52,831 nt of DNA from an uncultured Clostridia bacterium (GTDB lineage Bacteria > Bacillota > Clostridia > Christensenellales > Aristaeellaceae), in contig CAMVAJ010000009.1 in assembly GCA_947165425.1 (NCBI GenBank), positions 1 to 52,831 of the forward strand. The letters are read 5' to 3'. The notes under the pieces are model-generated. The model had not been told where the DNA came from. It did no database searches and worked only from the letters and a program-made list of their open reading frames with translations. Positions 27,129-35,924 of this stretch are shown here, one piece after another (position 1 is the first letter of the stretch; each line of letters starts with the position of its first letter). The position numbers and the translations under genes are program-made.

Positions 27129-27638
27129 TCACTCTTTTCCGAACAGCAGCTCAGCGAGCCCGCTGACGACCTTCTCGGCGGTCTGGCTGCCCGTGCCGAA
27201 GCCGTCTCTGAAAACATAATTCATGTCGTCATAGAAAGCTGCCAGGGTCTCTTTCGCAAACGCCGCTTTCAGCTCCTCCCTGCGCCTGTACTGGTCCAGG
27301 TGCTTTTCCCTGAAATCCCGAAAGCCGCCGAAGAGCACATCGTGCCAGCCGGGCCCGAGCAGGCTGTCGTTGTATTTCTCGTCGAAGGCGTCGAGCTTCA
27401 GGCAGAGATCGAGCGGGATGTCCATGTAGTAATACTTGACGAGGCTTCTGGTCTCCTCGTGATAGCTTCGCAGCCCGGCGATGACGTCGTCGCTCAGGGC
27501 GTCGATGTCCGCGAAATACTTTTCATAAAGCCGCATGTACCGGGTGTAGATACTGCGAAGGATCGTTCCCAATTCTTCCTTCTTTGCGGTCTCCTTGTGC
27601 AGGATTCGATCGATGACCTCATTTTTCAATTCAACCAT
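27129..27638 (-). CDS. Conserved-looking hypothetical protein, mostly helical
   Basis: The product has 169 residues, highly charged and mostly helical, with no signal peptide or membrane segment. Aromatic-rich helices (SIYTRYMRLYEKYFADI, YYYMDIPLDLCLKLD) dominate. I do not recognise a family. The ATG at 27638 is chosen for GGAGGAAGGACACC directly upstream. The longer frame to 27734 lacks a ribosome binding site and reads as non-coding. It is convergent with the peptidase remnant, with four bases between the stops. Confidence 0.65.
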   Translation of the reverse strand: MVELKNEVIDRILHKETAKKEELGTILRSIYTRYMRLYEKYFADIDALSDDVIAGLRSYHEETRSLVKYYYMDIPLDLCLKLDAFDEKYNDSLLGPGWHDVLFGGFRDFREKHLDQYRRREELKAAFAKETLAAFYDDMNYVFRDGFGTGSQTAEKVVSGLAELLFGKE

Positions 27639-27831
27639 GGTGTCCTTCCTCCATGCGATTTGATGTCTCGTCTGAGCGGCCCGAGCGGTCGGGCGGCAAA
27701 CAGGATCCGCGTTAGGACTTGCCGACATGGCCACGTCAACTCCGCCAGATGAATTATTTCTGCATGGAGAAAAGGATTCCTGCCAGGAAAGCCGGAACGA
27801 ATATGTTTCAGACTAATCCGATACAATGGCG

Positions 27832-27861
27832 TTGTATCTTTGCGGGTCGATATGCTATAAT
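27832..27861 (+). promoter_or_regulatory. Extended -10 promoter of the YkvA-like gene
   Basis: TTGTAT (27832-27837), an 18-base spacer and TGCTATAAT with the hexamer at 27856-27861. Confidence 0.6.
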
Positions 27862-27912
27862 ACCCTCAGCAACCGTTTCCAAACCGAATCAAACTTGAAG
27901 GAGGCAAACAGG

Positions 27913-28320
27913 ATGGATTTCGATCTCAATCAGGTGCAGGGGCTGCTGGACCGGGGCATCGCGGAGGCGCAGAGCGTGATCCAGAACCCTTCCAAGGTAG
28001 ACGACATTCTGGTCCAGCTGGAGGAGAAGCTGAAGACCGTCCAGACCATCGGCTCCACGCTGTCCAGCGTGCCGCTCATGATCGCGATGGTCAAGGCCTG
28101 GGTCAAAAAAGAGTACACCGTGGTCTCACCGAAGGTGATTGCCTGCCTGGTCGGCGCGGCGCTGTATATGCTGAAGAAAAAGGACCTGATTCCGGACTCC
28201 ATACCGATCATCGGCATGGCGGACGATCTGGCTGTTTTGGGCCTGGCGCTGAAGCTCTCCGAGCCTGAGCTGAAGGCTTTCTCCGAATGGCGCGATAAGC
28301 GCAATAACGGCGGCTTGTAA
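27913..28320 (+). CDS. YkvA family (DUF1232) protein
   Basis: The product has 135 residues. The DUF1232 core is in the second half: ACLVGAALYMLKKKDLIPDSIPIIGMADD, a hydrophobic helix followed by the family's DxIPxxGxxDD signature. Proteins of this family are small, membrane-associated and of unknown function. The ATG at 27913 follows AAGGAGG and gives MDFDLNQ. The longer frame back to 27826 overlaps the promoter and is rejected. The terminator hairpin at 28306-28338 overlaps the stop codon. Confidence 0.85.
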   Translation: MDFDLNQVQGLLDRGIAEAQSVIQNPSKVDDILVQLEEKLKTVQTIGSTLSSVPLMIAMVKAWVKKEYTVVSPKVIACLVGAALYMLKKKDLIPDSIPIIGMADDLAVLGLALKLSEPELKAFSEWRDKRNNGGL

Positions 28321-28338
28321 TCTCCACAAGCCGCCGTT
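28306..28338 (+). terminator. Terminator overlapping the YkvA stop codon
   Basis: Perfect 13-base arms AACGGCGGCTTGT (28306-28318) and ACAAGCCGCCGTT (28326-28338). The stop TAA lies at the edge of the stem. The T run is short. Confidence 0.6.
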
Positions 28339-28389
28339 TGAACGCAAACCGGGTCTGTATCATTCGGAAAAAGCATGCCGGCCTGCTTG

Positions 28390-28812
28390 TCACAGGGCTG
28401 ACAGGCCTGTGTTCAGGCTGTCCAGCAGGCGCTGCCATTCGGCGGCATCCAGCCGGAGCTCCATGGGCGGGATGGGCTTCAGCTCGTTCAGGATCTCGTA
28501 GGTCTCCGGGTTCCGGCCGTTCTTCATGGTATTGGAATTCCTGCTGTGGGCCCAGAGGACATCATTCAGCAGCTGCCTGGCATCCGAGAAGGCCTTGTCC
28601 TGAACCAGATTGCAGTAGTCCGTGATGTACTGCCGGGCCCGGGCGGGATCCTCCATCTCGGCGGCGGTCCGCAGCACGGCGCTCATCCCCTGAATCATGG
28701 CGGTCTCGGCCTCGCGCCAGTAGGCCCGGACCGGCGCGCCGTAGACGGGGCAGGCGTCCGGCTCCACGCAGAGGGTGTTCAGCTCCTTGAAGCGGTAATA
28801 GGGATAGTTCAC
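28390..28812 (-). CDS. Hypothetical protein, function unknown
   Basis: The product has 140 residues starting at a GTG with AAAGGTGA nine bases upstream. It has no signal peptide or membrane helix. The sequence is helical with a run of polar residues near SRNSNTMKNGRN and an N-terminal aromatic cluster (NYPYYRFKEL). I recognise no family. It is divergent from the DUF1294 gene at 28895. Confidence 0.6.
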   Translation of the reverse strand: MNYPYYRFKELNTLCVEPDACPVYGAPVRAYWREAETAMIQGMSAVLRTAAEMEDPARARQYITDYCNLVQDKAFSDARQLLNDVLWAHSRNSNTMKNGRNPETYEILNELKPIPPMELRLDAAEWQRLLDSLNTGLSAL

Positions 28813-28894
28813 CGTGTCAAATCACCTTTAGAACTTTTTGAGATGGATCCCGGAGTGGATTCTTCGACGGCAGACGCAGGAGAACAAAAAACGC

Positions 28895-29179
28895 ATGGAT
28901 ATCATCATCATCGCCGCGTTGGTCCTGGCGATCCTGAATGGAGTTTCCTTCGCCCTCATGGCCTATGACAAGCGCTGCGCCCGCAAGGGCAGCTGGAGAG
29001 TCCCGGAGAAGACACTTTTTCTCGCCGCCGCCTGCTTCGGCGGCCTGGGCGGCGTGCTGGGGATGACGCTTTGCCACCACAAGACAAAGCACTGGTATTT
29101 CCGGGTGTTCTTCCCGGTCCTGCTGGTCCTGCAGATCGCGCTGCTGGTGTTCGGGTATTGGCAGTTTTTGAAGCCTTGA
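28895..29179 (+). CDS. DUF1294 family membrane protein
   Basis: The product has 94 residues with two or three hydrophobic helices and the family signature AYDKRCARKGSWRVPEKTL, then GGLGGVLGMTLCHHKTKHWYF. The family has no known function. The ATG at 28895 is used because the family begins with a membrane helix right after the start. AGGAG lies 12 bases upstream, a rather long spacing. Confidence 0.87.
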   Translation: MDIIIIAALVLAILNGVSFALMAYDKRCARKGSWRVPEKTLFLAAACFGGLGGVLGMTLCHHKTKHWYFRVFFPVLLVLQIALLVFGYWQFLKP

Positions 29180-29208
29180 CGCGGATGGAAGAACAGGGGG
29201 AATGAGGG

Positions 29209-29619
29209 ATGATCCGGGAGATTGTGCACGATCCGCTTTTTCTGGCCCTGAAGTCCGACCCGGCAACGGCGGCGGATCAGCAGGTGATGACGGACCTGCT
29301 GGATACCCTCCGGGCGAATCTGGACCGCTGCGTGGGGATGGCCGCGAACATGATCGGCGTCCGAAAGCGAATCATTGTGTTCTGCAACGGCCCGATGCAG
29401 ATGGTCATGGTCAATCCGCAGATCACGGCCAAAAGCGACGCATACGAGGCAGAGGAGGGCTGCCTGTCGCTGGCGGGGGTCCGAAAGACCAAACGCTATC
29501 GGCGAATCACGGTCCGGTATCAGGATCAGACCTTCAGACCGCGGACGGGTGTCTTTGAGGGCTTTACCGCGCAGATCATTCAGCATGAGCTCGACCACTG
29601 CGACGGGATCCTGATCTGA
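29209..29619 (+). CDS. Peptide deformylase-like protein with altered motif 1
   Basis: The product has 136 residues. Motif 2 (EGCLS) and motif 3 (QHELDH) are intact and give the metal ligands Cys, His and His plus the catalytic Glu. Motif 1, normally GxGLAAxQ, reads VGMAANM, so the glutamine of the oxyanion hole is methionine. From memory, a clostridial deformylase subgroup carries the same GMAANMIG form, so this is probably a second deformylase-like enzyme rather than a broken housekeeping gene. Deformylases remove the formyl group from new proteins. The ATG at 29209 has GGGGGAATGAGGG upstream. Confidence 0.82.
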   Translation: MIREIVHDPLFLALKSDPATAADQQVMTDLLDTLRANLDRCVGMAANMIGVRKRIIVFCNGPMQMVMVNPQITAKSDAYEAEEGCLSLAGVRKTKRYRRITVRYQDQTFRPRTGVFEGFTAQIIQHELDHCDGILI

Positions 29620-29668
29620 CATTGGCTGACAGACCGGAACGAAGAGGCGCGGGGAGAGAAAAAAACGC

Positions 29669-30085
29669 ATGAAGAGAACGATTGAGGAATTGCTTCAAAC
29701 GCCGTACTGGATCATTGATATCCTGCCGGCGCAGGTGCCGAAGGACAGCCCCGGGCAGTATTTCAGGAATATCGCCTATTTCCTCCAGGAAAAGCAGCTG
29801 GTGGAGATCAAGCGGAAGCATATCCATCTGATCCTGAAGCTGAACTGCTACCGGGATATCGCCATCGACGAGGAGGAGACGGTCAATCCCTCGCCGGAGC
29901 GCGTCGCGGAGGAAATGCGGAGCAGGTTCCTGTATATCATGACCGGCGAGTCGATGATCCTCTCGGAGCCGGACGATACCCACATGACCGTCTTCAATCC
30001 GGATCCCGAGCTGCTGGAATTGATCAGGGCGATTGCCGCCGGCGAGGGGCTCTTTGTATGGAGACCGCCTGAAAGCACAGTCTGA
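29669..30085 (+). CDS. Hypothetical cytoplasmic protein
   Basis: The product has 138 residues. It opens MKRTIEELLQTPYWIIDILP and contains a beta-rich middle with an RDIAIDEEETVNPSPE acidic stretch. It has no membrane segment. The ATG at 29669 has GGGGAGAG upstream at somewhat long spacing. It follows the deformylase-like gene by 49 bases and may share its transcript. Similar openings occur in uncharacterised Clostridia proteins from memory, but no function is known. Confidence 0.65.
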   Translation: MKRTIEELLQTPYWIIDILPAQVPKDSPGQYFRNIAYFLQEKQLVEIKRKHIHLILKLNCYRDIAIDEEETVNPSPERVAEEMRSRFLYIMTGESMILSEPDDTHMTVFNPDPELLELIRAIAAGEGLFVWRPPESTV

Positions 30086-30108
30086 CCAGCTGGACGGACC
30101 TTACATCC

Positions 30109-30864
30109 TTACATCTTCGGATCGATCAGCTCCATCCTCGAGAGCGCTTCCGCGTTTTTCTTGAAGCGGATGAGCAGCATGATCTGGAGAACGAACATGA
30201 CAATGGTTCCGAGGATGCCGATGATGCCGCCGATGGTGAGCAAATCCTCGTTTTCGGAGAACAGGTAGGCGTTGGTTCCCGTACATGCGTCATAGATTGT
30301 GTGCATCGCGATGGGAATGAGGAAAGCCAGAACATAGCTCTTGGCAGGCGAGTCCTCGCCGGTCCGTTTTTGATACTTCGCCCGGCCGAGGTAATAGGCC
30401 ATGATCATGCTGAACAGCATGTGAAGCGTAATCAGCAGGAGCCGGAAGATCATGCTTGCCAGGGTGGAGCCATAGAGATACTCTTCAAAGATCGTAAAGC
30501 CGAAGCCGACGGCCGCTCCCATCAGAACGTATTCATAGACGTTCTTGACCTTGGAGCGGAAGATGGCCAGGCCGATGAGGATCATCAGGAACTTGCTCAG
30601 CTCCTCCGGCAGGCCCGCGCCCACAAAGGCGCTGACGAGGGACCGCAGCCACAGGGGATGCGCCTCGCGGACATAACCAAGCGTGGAGAGGAGATACGCG
30701 CTGCCCAGCGTGAGCGGGAGAGACAGCAGGACCGAAACCATGCCCAGCACGATCGGGACGAATACCTGCGCCCCCGAGATCGGTTCGGGCACCTCCCTCG
30801 CGATCATCCGCTTGTACAGGATACCCAGAACAACCAGGGCCACGACCATCGAAAGAATCTCCAT
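30109..30864 (-). CDS. PrsW family intramembrane metalloprotease
   Basis: The product has 251 residues with about seven membrane helices. Predicted zinc-site residues are visible: EELSK near residue 93, a second glutamate pair in FTIFEEYL, and histidines in LHMLFSMIMAYY and IAMHTIYDA. PrsW-type proteases cleave membrane-bound anti-sigma factors. None is recognisable nearby, so the substrate is unknown. The ATG at 30864 follows GGAGG at six bases. The gene is convergent with 29669-30085. Confidence 0.85.
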   Translation of the reverse strand: MEILSMVVALVVLGILYKRMIAREVPEPISGAQVFVPIVLGMVSVLLSLPLTLGSAYLLSTLGYVREAHPLWLRSLVSAFVGAGLPEELSKFLMILIGLAIFRSKVKNVYEYVLMGAAVGFGFTIFEEYLYGSTLASMIFRLLLITLHMLFSMIMAYYLGRAKYQKRTGEDSPAKSYVLAFLIPIAMHTIYDACTGTNAYLFSENEDLLTIGGIIGILGTIVMFVLQIMLLIRFKKNAEALSRMELIDPKM

Positions 30865-31182
30865 AAGCTGCCTCCTGTCTCATGCCGCCGCAATCGTCTG
30901 ATTGCGAGCCGTTTTTGTTATACAAGTAAACTTCATACAGCCGCGGCGGGAGCCGCGGCGCGGGGATTGCTACCTTCATGGATCACATCATATCACAGGG
31001 CAGCGAGAAACACAACGCAAGGTTTTGGCCGCCTCACGGCTTGGGTTGCCGACTGGCGAAGGCAACCTCAGCCCAAAAAGAAAAAACAGGACGAAAAGGC
31101 GGAATGATCGGAAGCCGGCCTGCGGAAAACGAACCAAAACCCGTCATGCGGCAGCCCTGCGCGGCTGCATGACGGGTTTTGA
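30865..31182. other. Intergenic region between PrsW and CotH genes, with stem-loops
   Basis: I find no gene in these 318 bases. It holds GCCGCGGC twice (30940-30947 and 30952-30959, four-base spacer), a second stem at about 31038-31073 with GGTTGCC/GGCAACC arms, and the CotH terminator at 31136-31180. No convincing -35/-10 pair for PrsW could be assigned, though TATAAC lies on the minus strand near 30920. Confidence 0.5.
31136..31180 (-). terminator. Terminator of the CotH-like gene
   Basis: The long arms AAAACCCGTCATGC and GCATGACGGGTTTT are extended by GCAGCC/GGCTGC with one bulge. The minus-strand 3' arm ends in TTTT. It begins three bases after the stop codon. Confidence 0.85.
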
Positions 31183-32709
31183 TTATCGGTGCCAGTAGTC
31201 GTTGAGGAACCAGATCCTGCGCTCAAGCCAATGGGCGAGCTGCTCGGCCGACTCGGCCTCTGACCGGCACGCGAAGGCCTCCCGGTTCAGCTCATAATCC
31301 AGCGGCGATTTGTCCGCCATATTGCTCCAGCGCTGATAGTTGCGCGTGAAAGCCGCCTCATAGGTTCTGCTGTCCGCGCGGATCATCTCCACGGTGCCGA
31401 GGAGCGCGCCGCTGTCGTAGAGCGCCGTCCATTTTTCGGCGATCATGTCTCTGAACCAGTCCTGCCGCATCAGCACGGCGAGCCACGGATTAATCGCCTT
31501 GTACACGTGATCCACATCGTCCACCACGTTCGCCGCGTGAAAGCCCTTTGCGTTTTCGCAGACATAGCGGTTCCCCATGGAGGAGTCAAAGTCCCAGGGG
31601 GCTTCAAAGCGGAGCTTTCGGCTGCCGTTCGCGCTCAGATCCACGCTGATGAAGAAACTGGACCAGTAGATATCCGGGTCGCACGTGATCTCGCTGAGGA
31701 TGTACATCCCGGCCAGGGAGTCCACATCCACCACCGCCTCCACAGCCTCCCGGGAGGTCTTCTCAGACGGCACGATGCCGCGCCAGTCCGCGGTCATCTC
31801 CATGGCTTCCTCCCGGTAGGAGGCGGCATACATGATGCGGTAGGCGTTGGACACAAAGTCGTGGATGGCGTTGCGCTGCTCCTCGGACCGGACGCTGCTC
31901 TTGATCGTGAAGCCCACGTCTTTGCTGCCGGACGGCGCGGTGGAGAGCGGCTTGAAGGACCTTGCCGGCGCGCTGCCGTTAAAGGGGATCAGCGGCGCGT
32001 AATCGGCGTAATTGACGGTGAAGGAACAGAGCGGATCCTCCAGGAAATAGTACCCGTCGAACTCTAAAAAGTACCCGACATCAGTCTGGGTCTCGTCCTT
32101 TTTGGGCTCGGGCACGTTCACCCGGCCCTCAGCGCACTCCTGCTGTTCGGCCAGAAGGTAGACACCCCAGTACTCGCCGTTGATTTCCACCTCCACCAGC
32201 GCGCAGTCAGAGCAATACAGGTCTTCGCCCAGAATCTTGTGCGCCAGGTCAAAACCAGCCTTGTTCCGCAGCATGGACAGATCCTTGTACTCCGCGAGCA
32301 GGACCCAGTTCTTGAAGGCTCTGCCCCCGTTGAGGCCGCAGAGAGACTGCTTCTCTGCGAACTTGATCCGCAGTGGTTTCTTCTCGTAGCTGGTGGTCCA
32401 GTTGCCCCGGACCTTGACCTGCGCCTCCGCGCTGTCGGGGAACGCGTCCCCGTTTACTCCGGTGCAGGTTACGGTGCAGTCGACATAATACGGCTCGGGC
32501 GGGATCACATAGCCGGGTGTCCACGAGGCGATGGACTTGGCGACATAGGCCTTCACAGGCTCGGTCGCAAAGGCGGTGCCCGCCTCCGGGTCAGCTGTGC
32601 GGATGGAGATCAACGGCAGCAGCCGCGCCGCTTCGCTTCCCTCCGACCGGGCGGCGGAGCAGCACGCGGCCATCAGCACTGCGAGAAACAGCAAGCAAAT
32701 GCGCTTCAT
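31183..32709 (-). CDS. Exported CotH-like protein kinase
   Basis: The product has 508 residues. The signal peptide is residues 1-22 (LMAACCSAARS). A CotH domain follows with RGNWTTSYEKKPLRIKF, KNWVLLAEYKDLSMLRNK, EINGEYWGVYLLAEQQE and the metal-binding EAPWDFDSSMG block. CotH enzymes are atypical secreted kinases, known for phosphorylating spore-coat proteins; in gut Clostridia many act outside the cell on unknown targets. The cysteine pair in MAACCSAA could be a lipobox-like site, but the fit is poor. The ATG at 32709 has AGAGGTGATT upstream. It is monocistronic, with promoter 32781-32809 and terminator 31136-31180. Confidence 0.85.
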   Translation of the reverse strand: MKRICLLFLAVLMAACCSAARSEGSEAARLLPLISIRTADPEAGTAFATEPVKAYVAKSIASWTPGYVIPPEPYYVDCTVTCTGVNGDAFPDSAEAQVKVRGNWTTSYEKKPLRIKFAEKQSLCGLNGGRAFKNWVLLAEYKDLSMLRNKAGFDLAHKILGEDLYCSDCALVEVEINGEYWGVYLLAEQQECAEGRVNVPEPKKDETQTDVGYFLEFDGYYFLEDPLCSFTVNYADYAPLIPFNGSAPARSFKPLSTAPSGSKDVGFTIKSSVRSEEQRNAIHDFVSNAYRIMYAASYREEAMEMTADWRGIVPSEKTSREAVEAVVDVDSLAGMYILSEITCDPDIYWSSFFISVDLSANGSRKLRFEAPWDFDSSMGNRYVCENAKGFHAANVVDDVDHVYKAINPWLAVLMRQDWFRDMIAEKWTALYDSGALLGTVEMIRADSRTYEAAFTRNYQRWSNMADKSPLDYELNREAFACRSEAESAEQLAHWLERRIWFLNDYWHR

Positions 32710-32780
32710 GGAATCACCTCTGTTATTCGCGTTTATCGCGATGGATCATGATTCAACGTATAATATCTGAAAGCATCCCC

Positions 32781-32809
32781 ATTATAGCCATTTTCATACA
32801 GGCGCGCAA
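32781..32809 (-). promoter_or_regulatory. Promoter of the CotH-like gene
   Basis: On the minus strand TTGCGC (32809-32804), a 17-base spacer and TATAAT (32786-32781). Confidence 0.5.
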
Positions 32810-33003
32810 GAAAAACAAAGCCTCGGTCGTGACTGTCTCCGTGTCATTCGCCGAGAAGGTAGTAGCCTGAAGGAGGGAAATACAAATCCGGAATCAACGA
32901 AGCGGCAGGAGAAACCATATTCGCGGCGAAATATCCTGTACAATGGCGTCTGTTCAGGTGACCTTTTTTCAAACTGGGAAATCCTTTTGCGGGGGTGAAA
33001 GCG

Positions 33004-34659
33004 ATGGATGAGCGTATGGCCGCGCGCCCTACCTGTCTTTTTGTCGTTTTTCTCCTGCTGGCGGGCGTCATGAATTTGCTGGCCCGCTCCAAACTTGCGG
33101 TGCTGGAGGCGCTGTGCACCGGCTGCAACTATCTGATCTACGTGGGGCTGCTGCTCGAATGGCTGCTGTCCGTCCGGGCGAGGCTCCTGCCCTCGCGGAC
33201 AAAAAACTGGATGGTCGGCGCGGCGATGCTGCTGCTCCTCTACCAGCTGCTGCGGGTTTTTATCTACCGCTTCGCGACGGAACCGGCGGCAATACGTTAC
33301 CTGATCTACCTGTATTTCGCGCCCATGACCCTGATTCCCACGCTGTTCCTGATGACCTGCCTGCGCATTCACCGGGGGAGGCGCGGGGGCCGATGGGACG
33401 AGACGCTGCTGCTGATCCCGCCGGCCCTGCTCTCCCTCCTCGCGCTGACCAACGATCTGCATTTCCTGGTGTATCAGCCGAAGATCGACCTGGCCTCCTT
33501 CGCTGTCGATACCGGCACCTATACCCACGGGCCGGTTTTCTTCGCGCTCTACGCCTGGATGATCCTCAGCCTCGCCGCGGGGCTGTGGCTGCTGTTCCGG
33601 GAGACGAGACGGCAGGCCCGGAGGGCGCTGCCGTACCTGGCCGCCGTGGTGGGCCTGTGGTTCGTCTTGCTCGCGCTTTTCATCTGGCTGTTTGACGGCA
33701 CCAAGCTTCCGCGCATGTATAACAACCCGGACATCAACATGTTCGGCATGCTGGGCGTGCTGGAGGTCTGCATCCGGTATCACCTGATCCCGCACAACAC
33801 GGGCTATGCGGAGATTTTCGCCGCGCTCCGGACGCCGGCGCTGGTGACGGACGAGGCGCTGCAGCCTGTCTGCCGCTCCGACTGCGAGCTCGCGGCGGGG
33901 GAGGAGCAGCTCCGGGCGGCCCTCGCCTCCCCGGTCTGGCTGACGCCGGATCTGAAGTTCTCCGGCCGGGCGGTCCGGGGCGGCTGCGCCTTCTGGACGG
34001 AGGACGAGCACGAGGTCCACCAGGCCCAGGGCCGGCTGGCGGACGCCAACGAGCTCATCGAGTCGGAGAACAGCCTGATCCAGGCGGAGACGGAGCAGCG
34101 GGAGAAGGACGCCTGGCTGCAGTCCAGGCATCGCATCTATCACGAGATCGCGGAGATCCTCTATCCCTGCCAGCAGCGCATCGAGCGGATGCTGGGGGAG
34201 ATGCAGCCGGACACGCCGGCCTTCCGGGGGCAGCTGGCCCGGGTGTCGGTGCTGAACGCATATGTCAAGCGGAAGTCGAATCTGCTCCTGCTCGCGGCGG
34301 AGCGGGACAGCCTGACCACCCATACCCTGTTCCTGGCGCTGCGGGAGTCCGCGGACTATCTGACCCTGGCCGGGCTGCAGACCAACGTGTGGCCGCCGGA
34401 GGAGGAGCGGACCCTGCCCGCCGCCACGGCGATCGCCCTCTACGACGCCTTTGAGGCGGTGGCCGAGCAGCTGATGGACGAGACCTCCGCCCTGATGGTC
34501 TCCTGTCGGGACGGCGGCCTCGTGCTGGCCGCGGAGACGCCGCACGCGCCGGACCTGAGCGGCCTCCCCGTCGCCGCCCGGCTCCGGGAGGAGGAGGGAA
34601 TCCTGTATCTGGATCTGTTCGCCGAACTTCGGGCAAGGAAGGGCGGTGAGCAGGCATGA
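33004..34659 (+). CDS. 7TM sensor protein with a kinase-like but motif-poor cytoplasmic part
   Basis: The product has 551 residues. Residues 10-245 hold seven to eight hydrophobic helices resembling the histidine-kinase N-terminal 7TM region. The cytoplasmic half has a coiled segment (DANELIESENSLIQAETEQREKD written as two helices) and a helical hairpin near HRIYHEIAEILYPCQQRIE. I see no clear H-box with a phosphoacceptor context and no N- or G-box, so it may be a pseudokinase or signal-input subunit. The ATG at 33004 follows GGGGGTGA. Its stop overlaps the start of the next kinase (ATGA, 34656-34659), so the two are made together. Confidence 0.75.
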   Translation: MDERMAARPTCLFVVFLLLAGVMNLLARSKLAVLEALCTGCNYLIYVGLLLEWLLSVRARLLPSRTKNWMVGAAMLLLLYQLLRVFIYRFATEPAAIRYLIYLYFAPMTLIPTLFLMTCLRIHRGRRGGRWDETLLLIPPALLSLLALTNDLHFLVYQPKIDLASFAVDTGTYTHGPVFFALYAWMILSLAAGLWLLFRETRRQARRALPYLAAVVGLWFVLLALFIWLFDGTKLPRMYNNPDINMFGMLGVLEVCIRYHLIPHNTGYAEIFAALRTPALVTDEALQPVCRSDCELAAGEEQLRAALASPVWLTPDLKFSGRAVRGGCAFWTEDEHEVHQAQGRLADANELIESENSLIQAETEQREKDAWLQSRHRIYHEIAEILYPCQQRIERMLGEMQPDTPAFRGQLARVSVLNAYVKRKSNLLLLAAERDSLTTHTLFLALRESADYLTLAGLQTNVWPPEEERTLPAATAIALYDAFEAVAEQLMDETSALMVSCRDGGLVLAAETPHAPDLSGLPVAARLREEEGILYLDLFAELRARKGGEQA

Positions 34660-35897
34660 CGATCAAAGAAGCGATGCTCTCCGCCGCGAGGATGCCCGTG
34701 CTGGGCGTGCTGTTCCTGCTGATCGCCGGCCAGATGATGATGCTGATCTCCGCCATCCAGGACGGGCGGAGCCGCCGGGCGCGGGGCGCGCTGCTGGCGC
34801 CGCTGCTGCTCAGCGCGGTGATTTTCTGGTTCTGCCTGTGCGTGATCAGCTGGCGAAACAACTATCCGGACTGGATCCCGGAGCCGCCGGCCTGGCTGGC
34901 GTCGGTCTGCGCCTGCCCGGTCTGGGCGGCGTGGGCGTTCGAGGGCGTCATCGCCGTGGCGCTGTCCCTCTCCGTCCGGAACACCTTGCGCTACCGGAGA
35001 CACCATGTCACGCCGGACAGCGTCAAGCAGGCCATGGACCTGCTGCCGGTGGGCGTCGCCTTCGGCGAGCCGGACGGGACGGTGATCTTCCGCAATCTGG
35101 CGATGGAGCACCTCTCTGAGGCGCTGACCGGAAAGCTCCTCACCGACTGGAAAGCGCTTCTGGCGGCGGCGGGCGGGGACCAGGTCTCCGCGGAGGGCAG
35201 GGTCTGGCAGCTCCGCAGCCAGGACACGCCGGGCACCGACCTGACGCAGCTGACCGCCACGGACATCACGGAGCAGGCCGGGATCCTCGCCGGGTTGGAG
35301 GCTAAAAATCAAAAGCTGAAGGACATTCACCTGCGCCTGGAGATCTATCACCGCCAGGCGGAGCGCATCATCATCGCCCAGGAGCTGCTGAACGCGCGGA
35401 TGACGGTGCACGACCAGCTGGGCCACATCCTGCTGGAGAGCCGGTACTACCTGAAAAACCCCGGGATTTTCAACGAAACGCTGTTCCTGAAGCTGCTCAA
35501 GAGTACCAACACTTACCTGCTTCGGGAGTACGAGCAGGACGACACCGCCCGCGACGCGCTGGCCGACGCCATCGATGTGGCGGAGGCCATCGGCGTGGAG
35601 GTCACGATCGCGGGCTGCGTCCCGCAGGAGGAGACCGTCCGGAGCCTGCTGGCCGCCGCCGTCCAGGAGTGCGCCGCCAACGCCGTGAAGCACGCGGGCG
35701 GCGACGCCCTGACGCTGCGGATTCGGCCGGAGGAAGGCGGGACGCGGTTTACCCTGGAAACCAATGGCCAGCCGCCCACCGGGCCGATCCGGGAGGCCGG
35801 CGGGCTTCTGTCCCTGCGGTCGCTGACGGAGCACCTGGGAGGACGCATGGAGGTGACGAGCGCCCCCGGCTTCCGCCTGGACATTGATCTGCCGTGA
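34656..35897 (+). CDS. Sensor histidine kinase of the NarX/LuxR-partner type
   Basis: The product has 413 residues. Three hydrophobic segments lie in the first 110 residues. A PAS-like domain follows (AMDLLPVGVAFGEPDGTVIF). The phosphoacceptor helix contains MTVHDQLGHILLESRYYL. The ATPase domain shows QECAANAVKHAGG as the N-box and GGLLSLRSLTEHLGG as the G-box. Kinases of this class pair with NarL/LuxR-type regulators. None is adjacent; the only one in the window is at 47108-47788. The kinase is translationally coupled to the preceding 7TM protein, which may supply the input. Confidence 0.83.
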   Translation: MTIKEAMLSAARMPVLGVLFLLIAGQMMMLISAIQDGRSRRARGALLAPLLLSAVIFWFCLCVISWRNNYPDWIPEPPAWLASVCACPVWAAWAFEGVIAVALSLSVRNTLRYRRHHVTPDSVKQAMDLLPVGVAFGEPDGTVIFRNLAMEHLSEALTGKLLTDWKALLAAAGGDQVSAEGRVWQLRSQDTPGTDLTQLTATDITEQAGILAGLEAKNQKLKDIHLRLEIYHRQAERIIIAQELLNARMTVHDQLGHILLESRYYLKNPGIFNETLFLKLLKSTNTYLLREYEQDDTARDALADAIDVAEAIGVEVTIAGCVPQEETVRSLLAAAVQECAANAVKHAGGDALTLRIRPEEGGTRFTLETNGQPPTGPIREAGGLLSLRSLTEHLGGRMEVTSAPGFRLDIDLP

Positions 35898-35924
35898 CCG
35901 CGGCGACGGATCAAGGCATTTGGT

